Below the pieces are notes generated by a model, which was given only the letters and a program-made list of their open reading frames with translations, ran no database searches and was not told where the DNA came from. A program made the translations under genes and the position numbers. DNA of 40,091 nucleotides from Bacillota bacterium (GTDB taxonomy: Bacteria; Bacillota; Clostridia; Saccharofermentanales; Fastidiosipilaceae). The stretch is taken from NCBI GenBank assembly GCA_030055235.1, contig JASGUW010000106.1:1-40091 (forward strand), given 5' to 3'. Shown here piece by piece: positions 9,314 to 18,516 of this stretch. Position 1 is the first letter of the stretch, and each line of letters opens with the position of its first letter.

Positions 9314-9588
9314 TCCTCCTTATCAAGGTCTTTTGACAGCTCCGCGAGTATCGCTTCCCAAATACCATTCTCCGTCCACTGACGATAACGGCCGTACACA
9401 CTGCTCCATGGTCCATAGTGTTTCGGCAGGTCACGCCAGGCTGCGCCGCTCCTCATAATCCAAAGCATAGCGTTAAGCATCGTCCGGTGATCCTTACATG
9501 GTCGTCCTCTTCTTCCCGTGCGCTCTGGCGGAAGATAGGGTCGGATTCTGGCCCATTCTTCGTCTGTTAATTCATATCGTCTTTTCAT
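9310..9588 (-). CDS. IS5-type transposase orfA (DUF4096-like N-terminal part)
   Basis: A 92-residue N-terminal transposase fragment, beginning MKRRYELTDEEWARI and containing the RGRPCKDHRTMLNAMLWI and SGAAWRDLP motifs of the DUF4096/IS5 N-terminal domain. It ends four bases into orfB. In this IS group orfA and orfB are usually joined by programmed frameshifting, so this break need not be damage; the lesions in orfB are. Confidence 0.85.
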   Translation of the reverse strand: MKRRYELTDEEWARIRPYLPPERTGRRGRPCKDHRTMLNAMLWIMRSGAAWRDLPKHYGPWSSVYGRYRQWTENGIWEAILAELSKDLDKEE

Positions 9589-9846
9589 ACTTTCAAGCCC
9601 CTCATACTTTCAATTATGAACGATATATGAATCATATAGGAAAATCTTAGGTTTCATGCAGTTCGCCAGTTCATTACAATTTCAAAACACGCTCTGCTGA
9701 CTTGTTTGGTGACCCTATCTCAGTACAGCGTTTGCGGGACTTTACGAGCTGATCGACGGCTCATAAATGAAACGCACAGCTGTCAGACGATTTGAACACT
9801 CATAGCGTGGAGAAAAATCCAAACCCGCATCTTTCTCGGGGTACCT

Positions 9847-10558
9847 GTTTTTTGAGGCCACCCCTGGTCAAGTTTTTCTGTTCCTGTCCCGATGCCGGGG
9901 CACCAGCACAATTTTTGCCCACCCGTGGCCAGAAATCGGGGTTTGTGCCCAGTTTCAGGGCACAAACGGCTGTTTTTGACCAGCTGTGGACAATTTTTTC
10001 GTTCCTGCCCCAAATCCGGGGCACCAGCGCAATTTTTGTCCATCTGTGGCCAGAAATCGTGGTTTGTGCCCAGTTTCGGGGCACAAACGGCTGTTTTTGG
10101 CCAGCTGTGGCCAATTTTTTCGCTCCTGCCCGGATTTCGGGGCACCAGCGCTATTTTTGTCCACCCCTGGTCAATTTTTTCGTTCCTGCCCCGATTCTGG
10201 GGCACCAGCGCAATTTTTGTCCATCTGTGGTCAATTTTTTCGCTCCTGCCCGGATTTCGGGGCACCAGCGCAATTTTTGTCCACCCTTGGACAATTTTTT
10301 CGTTCCTGCCCCGATTTCGGGGCACCAGCGCAATTTTTCCCTAGCTGTGGCCAGAAATCGGGGTTTGTGCCCAGGTTTCGGGGCACAAACGGCCTTTTTG
10401 GGCCAGCCGTGGTCAATTTTTTCGTTCCTGCCCCGATTTCGGGGCACCAGCGCATTTTTTGTCCACCCTTGGCCAGAAATCGGGGTTTGTGCCCAGGTTT
10501 CGGGGCACAAACGGCCTTTTTTGGCCACCCCTGGACAATTTTTTCGTTCCTGCCCGAT
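9847..10558. repeat. Mosaic 60-bp palindromic repeat array (family B, large copy)
   Basis: About a dozen 60-bp modules of two kinds. Type X runs from GGCACCAGCGCAATTTTT through a short stem such as TTGTCCA-CCCC-TGGACAA followed by six T, to GCCCCGATTTCGGGGC (7-bp stem). Type Y carries TTTGTGCC / GGCACAAA around CAGTTTCGG. Exact 60-bp spacing is seen across 10138, 10198, 10258 and 10318. Modules are shuffled rather than simply repeated, and loop and arm bases vary between CCCC, TCTG and AGCTG versions. Long frames across it in both strands arise because 60 is a multiple of 3; they have biased, repeated sequence and no start context, so I do not call them genes. Confidence 0.9.
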
Positions 10559-10590
10559 CCGCGAGGCAATATCGGTTTTTTGTACACCTT

Positions 10591-11350
10591 GAACTGTACT
10601 CAATTCTCGATATTGCCTGTTCTACGGGCAATATCAATTTATCGTCCAACCCCTACCCAGACACTGCAGCAAACGTCGCTCGTTCGATTGCTTCTTAATC
10701 GATGCCGCCGCTTATGAATGAAAATGATAAAAAAAGCGGCGGTACAGACCGCCAGTTGGAGGATAAGGACTAATCGTCTGCTACTTCCCCAAATAACAGA
10801 ACAGAAAACACCAAAAGCAGCCCTGGTAGAACAAATAATGAAAGCTGAGACACAGGAATTTCGAATTCTTCGATCAATTGAGGATTAGTATTACACCCAA
10901 TTTGTGGCGAAAAACTCGAAATGTCAGACCCCAAAATGACAGAAGCCTCCTTATTGTGGCCAGATAATGCTGACACAACTCCAAAAGCTTGACGCTCATA
11001 ATCCAGAAAACGATAAAAAACTGAGCTTTGTGTCAGACCACACGGCTCCAAAATTTGTCATTCACCGGACATTCCACACGGCTCCGAATAGACTGATTCC
11101 TCGCATCCCTGAATATTTGGGCTCATACACGTTTCACGTGCATAGTTAACATTTCCAGCTCCCGATACACTGTGTTTGCACGGTTTTGAGCAATTGCAGG
11201 TTTCCGGGTATTTGGACCTATTCACTTTTCAAATGCATATCTAAACGGAGGCCTTCATCCTCCTGTGCCCCCATACTCCCGCACCCCCATCTTCCCGTGC
11301 CCCCATACTCTCACGCCCCCGTCTCCCCGTACTCCGTCTCCCCATCTCTA
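10591..11350. other. Intergenic, no convincing gene
   Basis: The stretch holds a degraded family A element (10970-11036) and a pyrimidine-rich low-complexity block of CCCCCAT-type repeats (about 11260-11345). A 93-codon minus-strand frame ending at 10770 has a hydrophobic tail but no ribosome site and runs through the repeat remnant, so I do not accept it. Confidence 0.5.
10970..11036 (-). repeat. Inverted single copy related to repeat family A
   Basis: Bases 10971-10987 are the exact reverse complement of the 17-base core CTTTTGGAGTTGTGTCA of the array at 1-270. The arm CTGACACAA (10970-10978) can pair with TTGTGTCAG (11028-11036), enclosing about 49 nt. It is a single, diverged element. 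Confidence 0.7.
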
Positions 11351-11353
11351 CAC

Positions 11354-11393
11354 AAAAACGGCCGAAACGCCTGTTCTTCAGCGTTTCGGCCGT
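11354..11393 (-). terminator. Rho-independent terminator downstream of serA
   Basis: A 13-bp perfect stem (11358-11370 with 11381-11393) has a 10-nt loop. Read on the minus strand it ends in TTTTTG, fitting termination of the aminotransferase-serA transcript. Confidence 0.85.
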
Positions 11394-11420
11394 CTTTCAG
11401 CTCAGATAATCCGCTAAGTC

Positions 11421-13067
11421 TTAGCCTCTGAAGTCCAGGAGGGAGACGCGGTTGACACCCGAGAGGGCACGCAGGTCTTCAAGCAATGCTTCGTCCGGCA
11501 TCTGATCGATTGAGATCAGGGCCTCAGCATGGGAGCGCAGCGACTTCCGCGCCCAGCGCATGTCATCGATGTTGATGCCACGCTCACCGATCAGGGAACC
11601 GACACGGCCGATGACGCCGGGCACATCGTCGTTGTGCAGGGCGAGCATGACAGGTGTAAAGGTGTAGTCGACGGGGTAGCCGAAGAAGTCGACCAGAACC
11701 TCTCGCCCACCGCCAATGACAGTACCTGATACCTCAAGTGCCCTGCCATCACGCTCGAAGCTGACGGTCAGCAGATCCGGGAAGCGACCATCCCGAACTT
11801 CGCCCGTCTGCAGATCTTCGACCTCCTCAATGACGTCGATGCCCATCTCACGGATGTTCTGACGCACGTTGACGAAGTTGATGCGGTGTTCGGAGATTGG
11901 GCGCAGGAAACCCGTCAGCACCGACAGCGTCACCAGGCCGTGCTCATCGGCCAGGACGCGTCCGGAATAGCGGATACGAATGAGGTTGACGGGCTGATGC
12001 TCGGTCTGGAACCAGATCGAGCCAAGCTTCTCAGCCAGACCGATCCAGGGTGCCATTTCGTCGAGAGAACCGGCAACCGGGGGCAGGTTGACAGCCGGGA
12101 CCAGCTCACCGTTCAGAACACGGGCGATCTGCTCGGCGATCTGCGTCGACACCGCTTCACCGGCCTCTTTGCTGGAGGCGCCCAGGTGCGGTGTCAGCAG
12201 CACATTGTCGAGCTCCATCAGACGGTGGTGGAAGTTCTGGGTACCGGGAGCGGCGGTGGTGTTCGGCTCAACGGCGAGCACGTCCAAAGCCGCCGCAGCC
12301 AGATGTCCGGAGGCGAGTGCATCGTAGAGGGCGTCCTCATCAACAATGCCGCCGCGCGAAGCGTTGACCAGGCGGGCGCCGGGCTTCATCAGGGCAAGCT
12401 CGCGGGCACCGATGAGGTTCTGGGTCTCTTTCGTCTTCGGCGTGTGTAGTGTCAGCAGGTCGACCTGCTGCAGCAGTTCGTCGATGCTGGCGGCGCGCCG
12501 GATGCCCAGGCGGTCGAAGCGCTCCTGATTGACATACTGGTCATAGGCCACGACGTCCATGCCCAGGCCGGCAAGCTTGCGCGCGACGATGGCGCCGATG
12601 CGGCCCAGACCGATGACGCCGGCGGTCTTCCCCTCCAGCTCAATGCCGACGAGGAGATTTTTGCGAAAGTCATCCTGATGGAAGCGGCGGTCGGCCTGCG
12701 GGATATTGCGGCAGATAGCCATGGCGAGCGCCACCGCAAACTCGGCGGCGGCCATGGTGTTGGCGTCGGGCGTGTTGCAGACCACGATACCGTTTTCGGT
12801 CGAAGCCTGGAGATCGATGTTGTCAACGCCGGTGCCGGTGCGCCCGATGACACGCATGCGCGTGGCCTTTTCGATCAGACTGCGGTTGACCTTCGTCGCC
12901 GAGCGGACGATAAGACCGTCATAGTCGCCAATGATGGCTTCAAGCTCGGCGGCACTGAGCCCGAGCTTGACATCCACCGTCACCCCGGCCTTTTCAAGAA
13001 TCTCAATGCCGGCCGGCGAAAGCTTCTCACTGACGAGAACGTGCGGTGCTTCCAGTTTCTCTGTCAT
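11421..13067 (-). CDS. serA: D-3-phosphoglycerate dehydrogenase
   Basis: Catalyses the NAD-dependent first step of serine synthesis, 3-phosphoglycerate to 3-phosphohydroxypyruvate. The 548-residue form is the long type, with catalytic and NAD domains, an intervening substrate-binding domain and a C-terminal ACT domain. Visible motifs are the Rossmann GVIGLGRIGA, NASRGGIVDEDAL, the catalytic HLGASSKEA, and the ACT segment HNDDVPGVIGRVGSLIGE near the C-terminus, which in relatives senses serine. The start overlaps the aminotransferase stop (ATGA) with GAGG upstream, so the two are translationally coupled. A terminator lies about 30 bp past the stop. Confidence 0.95.
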   Translation of the reverse strand: MTEKLEAPHVLVSEKLSPAGIEILEKAGVTVDVKLGLSAAELEAIIGDYDGLIVRSATKVNRSLIEKATRMRVIGRTGTGVDNIDLQASTENGIVVCNTPDANTMAAAEFAVALAMAICRNIPQADRRFHQDDFRKNLLVGIELEGKTAGVIGLGRIGAIVARKLAGLGMDVVAYDQYVNQERFDRLGIRRAASIDELLQQVDLLTLHTPKTKETQNLIGARELALMKPGARLVNASRGGIVDEDALYDALASGHLAAAALDVLAVEPNTTAAPGTQNFHHRLMELDNVLLTPHLGASSKEAGEAVSTQIAEQIARVLNGELVPAVNLPPVAGSLDEMAPWIGLAEKLGSIWFQTEHQPVNLIRIRYSGRVLADEHGLVTLSVLTGFLRPISEHRINFVNVRQNIREMGIDVIEEVEDLQTGEVRDGRFPDLLTVSFERDGRALEVSGTVIGGGREVLVDFFGYPVDYTFTPVMLALHNDDVPGVIGRVGSLIGERGINIDDMRWARKSLRSHAEALISIDQMPDEALLEDLRALSGVNRVSLLDFRG

Positions 13068-14149
13068 GCCTTTACCTCTTCCGTGTCCAGCCAGCGATCA
13101 ATGGTGGCGAGCAGTTCTTCGATGTCGGCGAGCTCCATCCAGCCCATGTGGGCAATACGGAAGGTCTTCCCCTTCAGGGAACCGTAGCCATCGGAGATCT
13201 GGAAGCCCTGCGTGCCGAGCCAGCGGTTCAGGGCACCGACGTCGATGCCGCGCGTGTTCGCGATACAGGTGACCGTCTGCGAAAGATGCTCGGGGTCGGC
13301 AAAGAGAGCGAAGCGCTCTCCGGCCCATTCCCGGACCCGCTCAGCCATGGCGGCGTGGCGGGCGTAGCGGGCGGCGAAGCCCTCCTCAAGCATCAGGTCC
13401 AGGGCGCGGTCGAGGGCGAAATACAGCGAAATGTTCGGTGTCGCCGGGTACTGATAGCCGCGTTCACGGATAAAGCGGGCGAGCTCCAGATAGTCGAAGT
13501 AGAGCCCGCGGTTCGGCACGGTCTCAGCGCGGTCAAGGGCCTTCTGGCTGACCGCCGCAACGGCCAGGCCGGGTGGCAGGCCGATGCACTTCTGGCTTGA
13601 GGTGATCAGGCAGTCAATGCCGAGCTCGTCACAGGGAATGCGGTCGCCACCGAGCGAAGAAACCGCGTCAATGCAGACGACAACATCCGGGTAGCGCGAC
13701 CAGACGGCAGCCAGAGCGGCCAGATCGTTCGCGACACCGGTAGCCGTTTCATTGTGGGTGACGGTGATGACGTCGTAGTTGCCCGTCGCCAGTGCCTCTT
13801 CGATCTGGGCGGGCGTCGTCGCCTGGCCCTCAGGCGAGCGGATGATATCGGCCGCAATACCGTTCGCGCGGCACATCTTATACCAGCGCTCGCCGAAAGC
13901 TCCAATGGAGAAAACGGCGGCACGCCTGGCTGTGAAGCAGCGCACGGCGCCCTCCATCAGGCCGGAGCCGCTCGAAGTGGACAGAACAATGAGATTCTCT
14001 GTCTCCATCAGCTGCGCGAGTTTCCTGGAGATGCGCTCTCCGAGCTCGGAGGCCTGGGAACCGCGGTGTCCGATCAAAGGCTGGCTCATCGCCTCCAGCA
14101 CATCGGGACTGACTTCCGTCGGACCCGGAATAAAGAGTTTGCGATGCAT
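13064..14149 (-). CDS. Class V aminotransferase (phosphoserine/serine-glyoxylate type)
   Basis: PLP enzyme of fold type I, class V, related to alanine/serine-glyoxylate aminotransferases (PucG/AGXT-like). Because it is directly coupled to serA, the likely role is transamination of 3-phosphohydroxypyruvate to phosphoserine, replacing classical SerC. The 361-residue protein begins MHRKLFIPGPTEVSPDVL. It shows LIGHRGS, STSSGSGLMEGA, the PLP-binding Asp in VCIDAVSSLGGD and the Schiff-base Lys in SSQKCIGLPPG. I chose the ATG at 14149 because AAGGGGG lies 6 nt before it; an upstream in-frame Met gives 15 extra residues without such a site. Substrate is inferred from context. Confidence 0.88.
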   Translation of the reverse strand: MHRKLFIPGPTEVSPDVLEAMSQPLIGHRGSQASELGERISRKLAQLMETENLIVLSTSSGSGLMEGAVRCFTARRAAVFSIGAFGERWYKMCRANGIAADIIRSPEGQATTPAQIEEALATGNYDVITVTHNETATGVANDLAALAAVWSRYPDVVVCIDAVSSLGGDRIPCDELGIDCLITSSQKCIGLPPGLAVAAVSQKALDRAETVPNRGLYFDYLELARFIRERGYQYPATPNISLYFALDRALDLMLEEGFAARYARHAAMAERVREWAGERFALFADPEHLSQTVTCIANTRGIDVGALNRWLGTQGFQISDGYGSLKGKTFRIAHMGWMELADIEELLATIDRWLDTEEVKA

Positions 14150-14325
14150 GGAAAACCCCCTTAACATAATGAAACGATTCTCAGAAGCTGACATGGGGTA
14201 AGGCCGCAGTCACGTACAAAGAACCATTCTCTTCAGGAAACAGCAAATCGGCCGCTGCGTCAAGTCTCCTGACAACAGCGACCGAAAAATAGCGTTTTTT
14301 TGAACGATTGTGTTTCGTTATCTGC

Positions 14326-16245
14326 CTAGTTTACCGGCGGCAGGGTGATGACATCCCCGGGCATGATGGTGGCATTGATGTTGGCGAAGCCGTTGGCCGC
14401 CAGAATCGCCTCAATAAAGCGCATCGTCTGGCCGTCGGGAATATCATAGTTGTTGTTTGCGATACTCCAGAAGCTGTCGCCGGAGCTGACCGTATAGTTG
14501 CGCGTCGAGGCGTTACGGTTGGTCGGTGCGGCGGTCGGCGCGGCAGTCGGCTGCGTCGTCGGCGGCGGTGGAGCAGCGGTCGTCGGCTGGGTCGTGGGCG
14601 GAGTCGTCGGCGTATCCGTCGGCGGCTGCGTCGTAATGATGACCTCAATCGTGGTGGTGTCCTGCGGCGGCGGCGGCAAGGTGCTGGTCGTCGGCTGCAG
14701 ATCGACGCTTGAGCCCGTCGTCGTGGTCTGATCGCCCGGCAGCACAGCGATACCCGTGGTGCTGCTGCCCGGTGTCACCTGGCTGCTCTCAGTGCCATCC
14801 TTGGGCTTGGCAGGTCCCTTAATAAGTGAGCGGACGATAAAGAAAAGCAAAATCACCGCGATGACCGCCAGTCCGATCACGGCGATGCGCTTGATCAGCT
14901 CGGGATCCATGCCGTCCTTCGCAGGTGTCAGAATACGCGAGCGTGTCTCATCCTGCTCAAACTCCTTCCAGGCTGCGGCAATCTTATCCGTTTCGGCACC
15001 CGGTCGGCCGTCACCGGCAGGCTCGTCGCCCGGCTGAGCCCAGCCCGCCGGGCCCTCACCCGACACGCCGGCATTCCAGCCGTGGCCGTAATCATAGACG
15101 GCTGTCTGCCCGTCACTCCCGCCCTGCTCCGGCAGGCGCTCGTAGGCGCGGTCGTCCTGAGCCGTTTCATCACCGTAGAAGGAGCGGTAGCTCGAGCCCG
15201 GCTCGGCCTGACGGCCCAGACCCAGACCTTCGCCCTCATAAGCACCCGCAGCACCCGCCAGAGCGTCGCCAGCGCCCGCTCCGCCACGAGAGCCGGGCGA
15301 CGGAGCCGCCTCCCGGTCGTTGCCGTAGCCCGTCGCTGTGTAGCTCGCGTCGCGCTCGGGGCGCGGTTCGTCGGCGAAGGGCCTGCGCTGGCTGTCGCGC
15401 TCCTGCCGCGCGGCCGTCAGCCGCCCGGAACTGCGGGCCGCAAAGCCGCGGGCCAGCGTCGAGCGGCCCAGACGATCAATGGTAATGACGTCCTCAACAT
15501 AGCCGATCATGAACTGCAGCGACACATGCTGCAGCTCTTCTGTCGCTATGTCCATGACGGTACCCGCCGCCTCCGCCTGATCCTCAGACTCATGCAGAAT
15601 GCGCAGCATCTGATGCTGACCGATGGCCTCCATGACCTCACGGTTGCAGAGAATAATCGAATCGTCGGGCTTCAGCTGGGCGATATTGGAATAACGGATC
15701 GTACCGGCGACACCGGCCGCGAAATCGTCCATGTTGTTCACCCGGCGACCAAAGTGGTCGACCGGTTCAAGCGGGAAATCGTCCTGCGTCAGCTGATACA
15801 GGGCGTTGTCGCGATGGAGATAGCAGCAGCCGCGGCCGAGCGTAATGGCGGCCATTTCACCGTCTTTGACAATGATGCCTGCGAAGTACGGCTGGCGGAC
15901 CGCCCCATCCGACAGCGTCAGACGGCCGGCGACATTGACCGCACATTCGGCCAGATCATTGATCTCCTCGTCGATGTTGCGGTGCTTGTTGCGCTTCATG
16001 TCGTCGCAGATCTTATTCAGCAGATCGCGGTTTCCGTCGTCACCGCTGGAGGCATCACGCACACCGTGCGAGGATGCATAAACGGCAAAAAAAGAACCCC
16101 GTTCTTCACGATCCAGAGTTAAATCCGCAAACTGCATCTCACGTCGGCTGTTTGAGCGACCGTCCATATAAAATGCGTCTACCGCCCCGACACTGGCGGT
16201 ATAGCGGGCTGTTATTGTCGTGGCAAGACGGGTATTTCTGGCCAT
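14326..16245 (-). CDS. Degenerate PP2C-like domain protein with membrane anchor and LysM
   Basis: A 639-residue protein of unknown function. Residues 1-250 follow the PP2C phosphatase pattern: FAVYASSHGVRDA where ADGMGGH is expected, AAITLGRGCCYLHRDNALYQLTQDD for the GDSRAYLYRDG strand pair, and LKPDDSIILCNREVMEAI for the LLCSDGL motif. The metal-binding Asp residues are absent at all three places, so it is probably a pseudophosphatase. A low-complexity Gly/Glu/Asp-rich region follows, then one membrane helix (about 455-480), a Thr/Pro-rich spacer and a C-terminal LysM domain (about 582-639, NYTVSSGDSFWSIANNNY). This gives a cytoplasmic sensor-like domain joined to a wall-binding one. GGAGG lies 10 nt before the ATG. 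Confidence 0.75.
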   Translation of the reverse strand: MARNTRLATTITARYTASVGAVDAFYMDGRSNSRREMQFADLTLDREERGSFFAVYASSHGVRDASSGDDGNRDLLNKICDDMKRNKHRNIDEEINDLAECAVNVAGRLTLSDGAVRQPYFAGIIVKDGEMAAITLGRGCCYLHRDNALYQLTQDDFPLEPVDHFGRRVNNMDDFAAGVAGTIRYSNIAQLKPDDSIILCNREVMEAIGQHQMLRILHESEDQAEAAGTVMDIATEELQHVSLQFMIGYVEDVITIDRLGRSTLARGFAARSSGRLTAARQERDSQRRPFADEPRPERDASYTATGYGNDREAAPSPGSRGGAGAGDALAGAAGAYEGEGLGLGRQAEPGSSYRSFYGDETAQDDRAYERLPEQGGSDGQTAVYDYGHGWNAGVSGEGPAGWAQPGDEPAGDGRPGAETDKIAAAWKEFEQDETRSRILTPAKDGMDPELIKRIAVIGLAVIAVILLFFIVRSLIKGPAKPKDGTESSQVTPGSSTTGIAVLPGDQTTTTGSSVDLQPTTSTLPPPPQDTTTIEVIITTQPPTDTPTTPPTTQPTTAAPPPPTTQPTAAPTAAPTNRNASTRNYTVSSGDSFWSIANNNYDIPDGQTMRFIEAILAANGFANINATIMPGDVITLPPVN

Positions 16246-16320
16246 GTATCAAGAACCTCCAAAAAGGGCATGGGCGAGCAATGTGCGGATTATAGCACAG
16301 GCCCGCGTATTTCAATCATG

Positions 16321-18339
16321 TTACCGCAAGTTTACAATACGGCTACGAATGTGAACAGCCATCATATCCATTCTGCCTTTAAAACAGCGTTTGGCAAGCA
16401 GCTCAGTGACCGCCTTCCGTTCAGCGCTCGACGCCGGCGCCGTGAGCAGGCGGCGGGCCAGCTCAGGACTGCCGACCTGGCGGTAAAAGGCAGCTGTCAG
16501 CCCTCCCTCGGCAGCGCTGCGCTCACCGTGGCGGCGCAGCCAGGCATCTTCAACCCCCACCGACAGTGCATCCAGAAAACGATCGTACAGCGCCTGACTG
16601 CCCGCTGCCTCGTTCCCCTCACGCCCCCGCTCAAGTCCGCGCAGATAAGCCAGACAGGCGCCGAGGCGCCGATAGCCCTCTGCCGAAAGATGGCGGACAC
16701 GGCTGGCGGCGACGACGAGCAGCAGCACCAGCGGCAGCAGCAGCAGCGGCAAGCCCTGCCCGCTCAAAACCGTAAGGGCAATCAGGACCACCAGCAGGAC
16801 GGCCGCACTGAGCAAGTAAAACAGCTGGCTGCGGCGCTGGCGGCGCAGCAGGCCCTGGGCTTCCAGCTCAGCCGTCACGGCAGCTCCGTAGGCGGCCAGG
16901 ACAGCCGCCAGCTCCTGCCGTGTCTCGTAGGCCGTGGCCAGCTGCTGCAGCTGCTCGGTCGTAAAGCCCGGCAGCTCTCCGAAGACTTTCCGGGCTACCC
17001 TGTAGAGTTCAAGCGTCGCCCTGTCGCCGATCTCGCGCCCGCCAGCACAAGCCCCCTCCGGCTCCCCCGGCCTCCCCGGCTCTTCAGGTTCTTCGGGCTC
17101 TTCAGGCTGCATGAAACGGTACTCGCCATTGTTGTAACCCAGAAGGCCCGCGGCCGTCAGATCAAGCAGGGCGGCGTAGAGTGCGTCGCCGGTCACACGG
17201 TCGCGTATCAGCCAGGCGAAAAGCGAGCGCGAAACCCCCTCCGGCCGATCGGGCAGCGTGCCCCGATGCCGCCAGGCGGTAACCCACTGATCGAGCTGCC
17301 CGACGAGCAGCATCAGGACAACCACCAGTGTCAGCAGCGCTATGACATAGGGCAGCTGTGTCGTCAGCCGCCGCGCCAGACGCCCGCCGAGCTGCTGCAC
17401 CGCCTTCTGATTTCTGATATCGGTCTCCATGAGCGGTCGTATGGTGTCCGAACTTTGCGTAACAAAGCCTGCCGGCAGAGGCAAAGTCAGACGCAGTATC
17501 AGCGGCAGCCTGGAATCATAGGCCTCCAGATGCCAGTTGACGCTCTTGTCAGCAATTGTGGGGCTGTGTTCACCCGCGCTGTTCCAGCCGGTCTTCAGGT
17601 AGCCCTGGACGCTGGAAAGGTCATGGACACCAAGTCGGGAGGGATCCACCGTCAGGTCCAGGGCAGCCAGGCCGCGGGACTGCTCGCCCTGCAGCACCGG
17701 CAGCTCGAGCAGCAGGGCATCGGCGTAGCCGGTACACACAGCTTCGAGCCCGGCCTCAAAGCGCAGTTCCACCATGGCTTCGCCGGCAAAAGGCAGGGCC
17801 AGAGCCAAAAGGCTGTTGTTGCCGGCTACCGAGAGCTGATAGCCAAGCCCGATGTCCGATTCGGCACTCGTCAAACCGTGGGTGCTGGGAATGAGCTTGA
17901 GCTCCTGCCAGTCATGGAAGGTCTGGGGGGTGGCCGGGAGCTGCAGTGAATTGAAGGGCTGGGCCTCGTTCAGCACCAGCGGGCGCCGTCCCGTGTCATC
18001 GGCGGCAGGCACACGTTCCTCAAGTGCCTGCTGCGGATAGCGCAGCCAGAGCCGAGAGATGGAAAAGGCGTTCTCTTCTCCCCAGGGCAGGCGCATGACA
18101 ATGTCCTGCCGCCCTGCGGCGATCGAGAGTGTCGCTTCGTAGTCGAGTTCGCCGGCACCGGTATCATCCATGCGAAAGCCGAGATCCAGTTTCCCGATGG
18201 TCCAGTCCGGCTCCGCCTCAGGCGCAGAGCGGCTGTTGCCGGGCAAAGCACAGCCTGCCGCCAGCCACAGGATGAGAGCCGGCAGCAGTGCTGCCAGAAG
18301 ACGGATTCGCCTGTCCCTTTGGCCTGCGATCACTCTCAC
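16321..18339 (-). CDS. DUF2207-like membrane lipoprotein
   Basis: A 672-residue protein with a signal sequence ending in lipobox LAAGC near residue 30. A large extracytoplasmic region follows (to about 335). The membrane helix PYVIALLTLVVVLMLLVG leads to a cytoplasmic part with YAALLDLTAAGLLGYNNGEY, the winged-helix-like segment seen in DUF2207 proteins. Two closely spaced helices (around 510-555) precede a C-terminal domain with LSVGVEDAWLRRHG, matching the ALGVEDRWA-type end of that family. Function is unknown. It starts at GTG with AAGGGAT close upstream; 75 bp separate its stop from the LysM protein start on the same strand. An acidic EEPEEPEEPGRPGEPE stretch lies in the cytoplasmic part. 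Confidence 0.7.
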   Translation of the reverse strand: MRVIAGQRDRRIRLLAALLPALILWLAAGCALPGNSRSAPEAEPDWTIGKLDLGFRMDDTGAGELDYEATLSIAAGRQDIVMRLPWGEENAFSISRLWLRYPQQALEERVPAADDTGRRPLVLNEAQPFNSLQLPATPQTFHDWQELKLIPSTHGLTSAESDIGLGYQLSVAGNNSLLALALPFAGEAMVELRFEAGLEAVCTGYADALLLELPVLQGEQSRGLAALDLTVDPSRLGVHDLSSVQGYLKTGWNSAGEHSPTIADKSVNWHLEAYDSRLPLILRLTLPLPAGFVTQSSDTIRPLMETDIRNQKAVQQLGGRLARRLTTQLPYVIALLTLVVVLMLLVGQLDQWVTAWRHRGTLPDRPEGVSRSLFAWLIRDRVTGDALYAALLDLTAAGLLGYNNGEYRFMQPEEPEEPEEPGRPGEPEGACAGGREIGDRATLELYRVARKVFGELPGFTTEQLQQLATAYETRQELAAVLAAYGAAVTAELEAQGLLRRQRRSQLFYLLSAAVLLVVLIALTVLSGQGLPLLLLPLVLLLVVAASRVRHLSAEGYRRLGACLAYLRGLERGREGNEAAGSQALYDRFLDALSVGVEDAWLRRHGERSAAEGGLTAAFYRQVGSPELARRLLTAPASSAERKAVTELLAKRCFKGRMDMMAVHIRSRIVNLR

Positions 18340-18516
18340 ATCCCTTCAGCGACCATGGCGGCGTGGCCAGGAACGCTCGAATTCGTTCTTTTCATGATAG
18401 CACAGAGGACTGACTGAAATGCCCTCTCAAGAGCCTTTTGAGGTGATGGAAATATCGTAGAGGAAAGTTTCCGGAAGAGAAAAAGAAGACTAAAACGCGG
18501 CGGGCAGCATCCGGAT

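Larger units (their letters stand above)
8797..9588 (-). mobile_element. IS5-family insertion sequence (IS427-like), decayed
   Basis: Two overlapping frames encode an IS5-type transposase, as in the two-ORF IS427 group, but the second frame is broken. I cannot fix the ends. GGGGCT appears near both sides (about 8733 on the plus strand, and inverted near 9598), which is too short to call terminal repeats. No target duplication is evident. Confidence 0.8.

Noticed and set aside
9847-10558. Possible CRISPR array
   Set aside because: The intervals between repeated parts are themselves repeated, there are no unique spacers of constant length, and no cas genes are nearby. The same holds for arrays A, C and E.
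9783-10717. Long frames on both strands across array B (up to 266 codons) with repeated CPQFRGTSAIF-like or GAGTKKLS-like peptides
   Set aside because: The 60-bp module is a multiple of three, so any frame free of stops in one module stays open through all. There are open frames on both strands, no ribosome sites, and no protein family resemblance.
10770-11051. 93-codon minus-strand frame with a hydrophobic C-terminus
   Set aside because: No ribosome site, runs through a family A remnant, and the composition is unlike the neighbouring genes.
14195-14325. T-box or other riboswitch before the serine operon
   Set aside because: I looked for the T-box core and for known amino-acid riboswitch blocks in the leader and found none.
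16270-17949. 559-codon plus-strand frame opposite the DUF2207-like gene
   Set aside because: Gln/Arg-rich shadow sequence. The minus strand gives a lipobox, membrane helices and family motifs.
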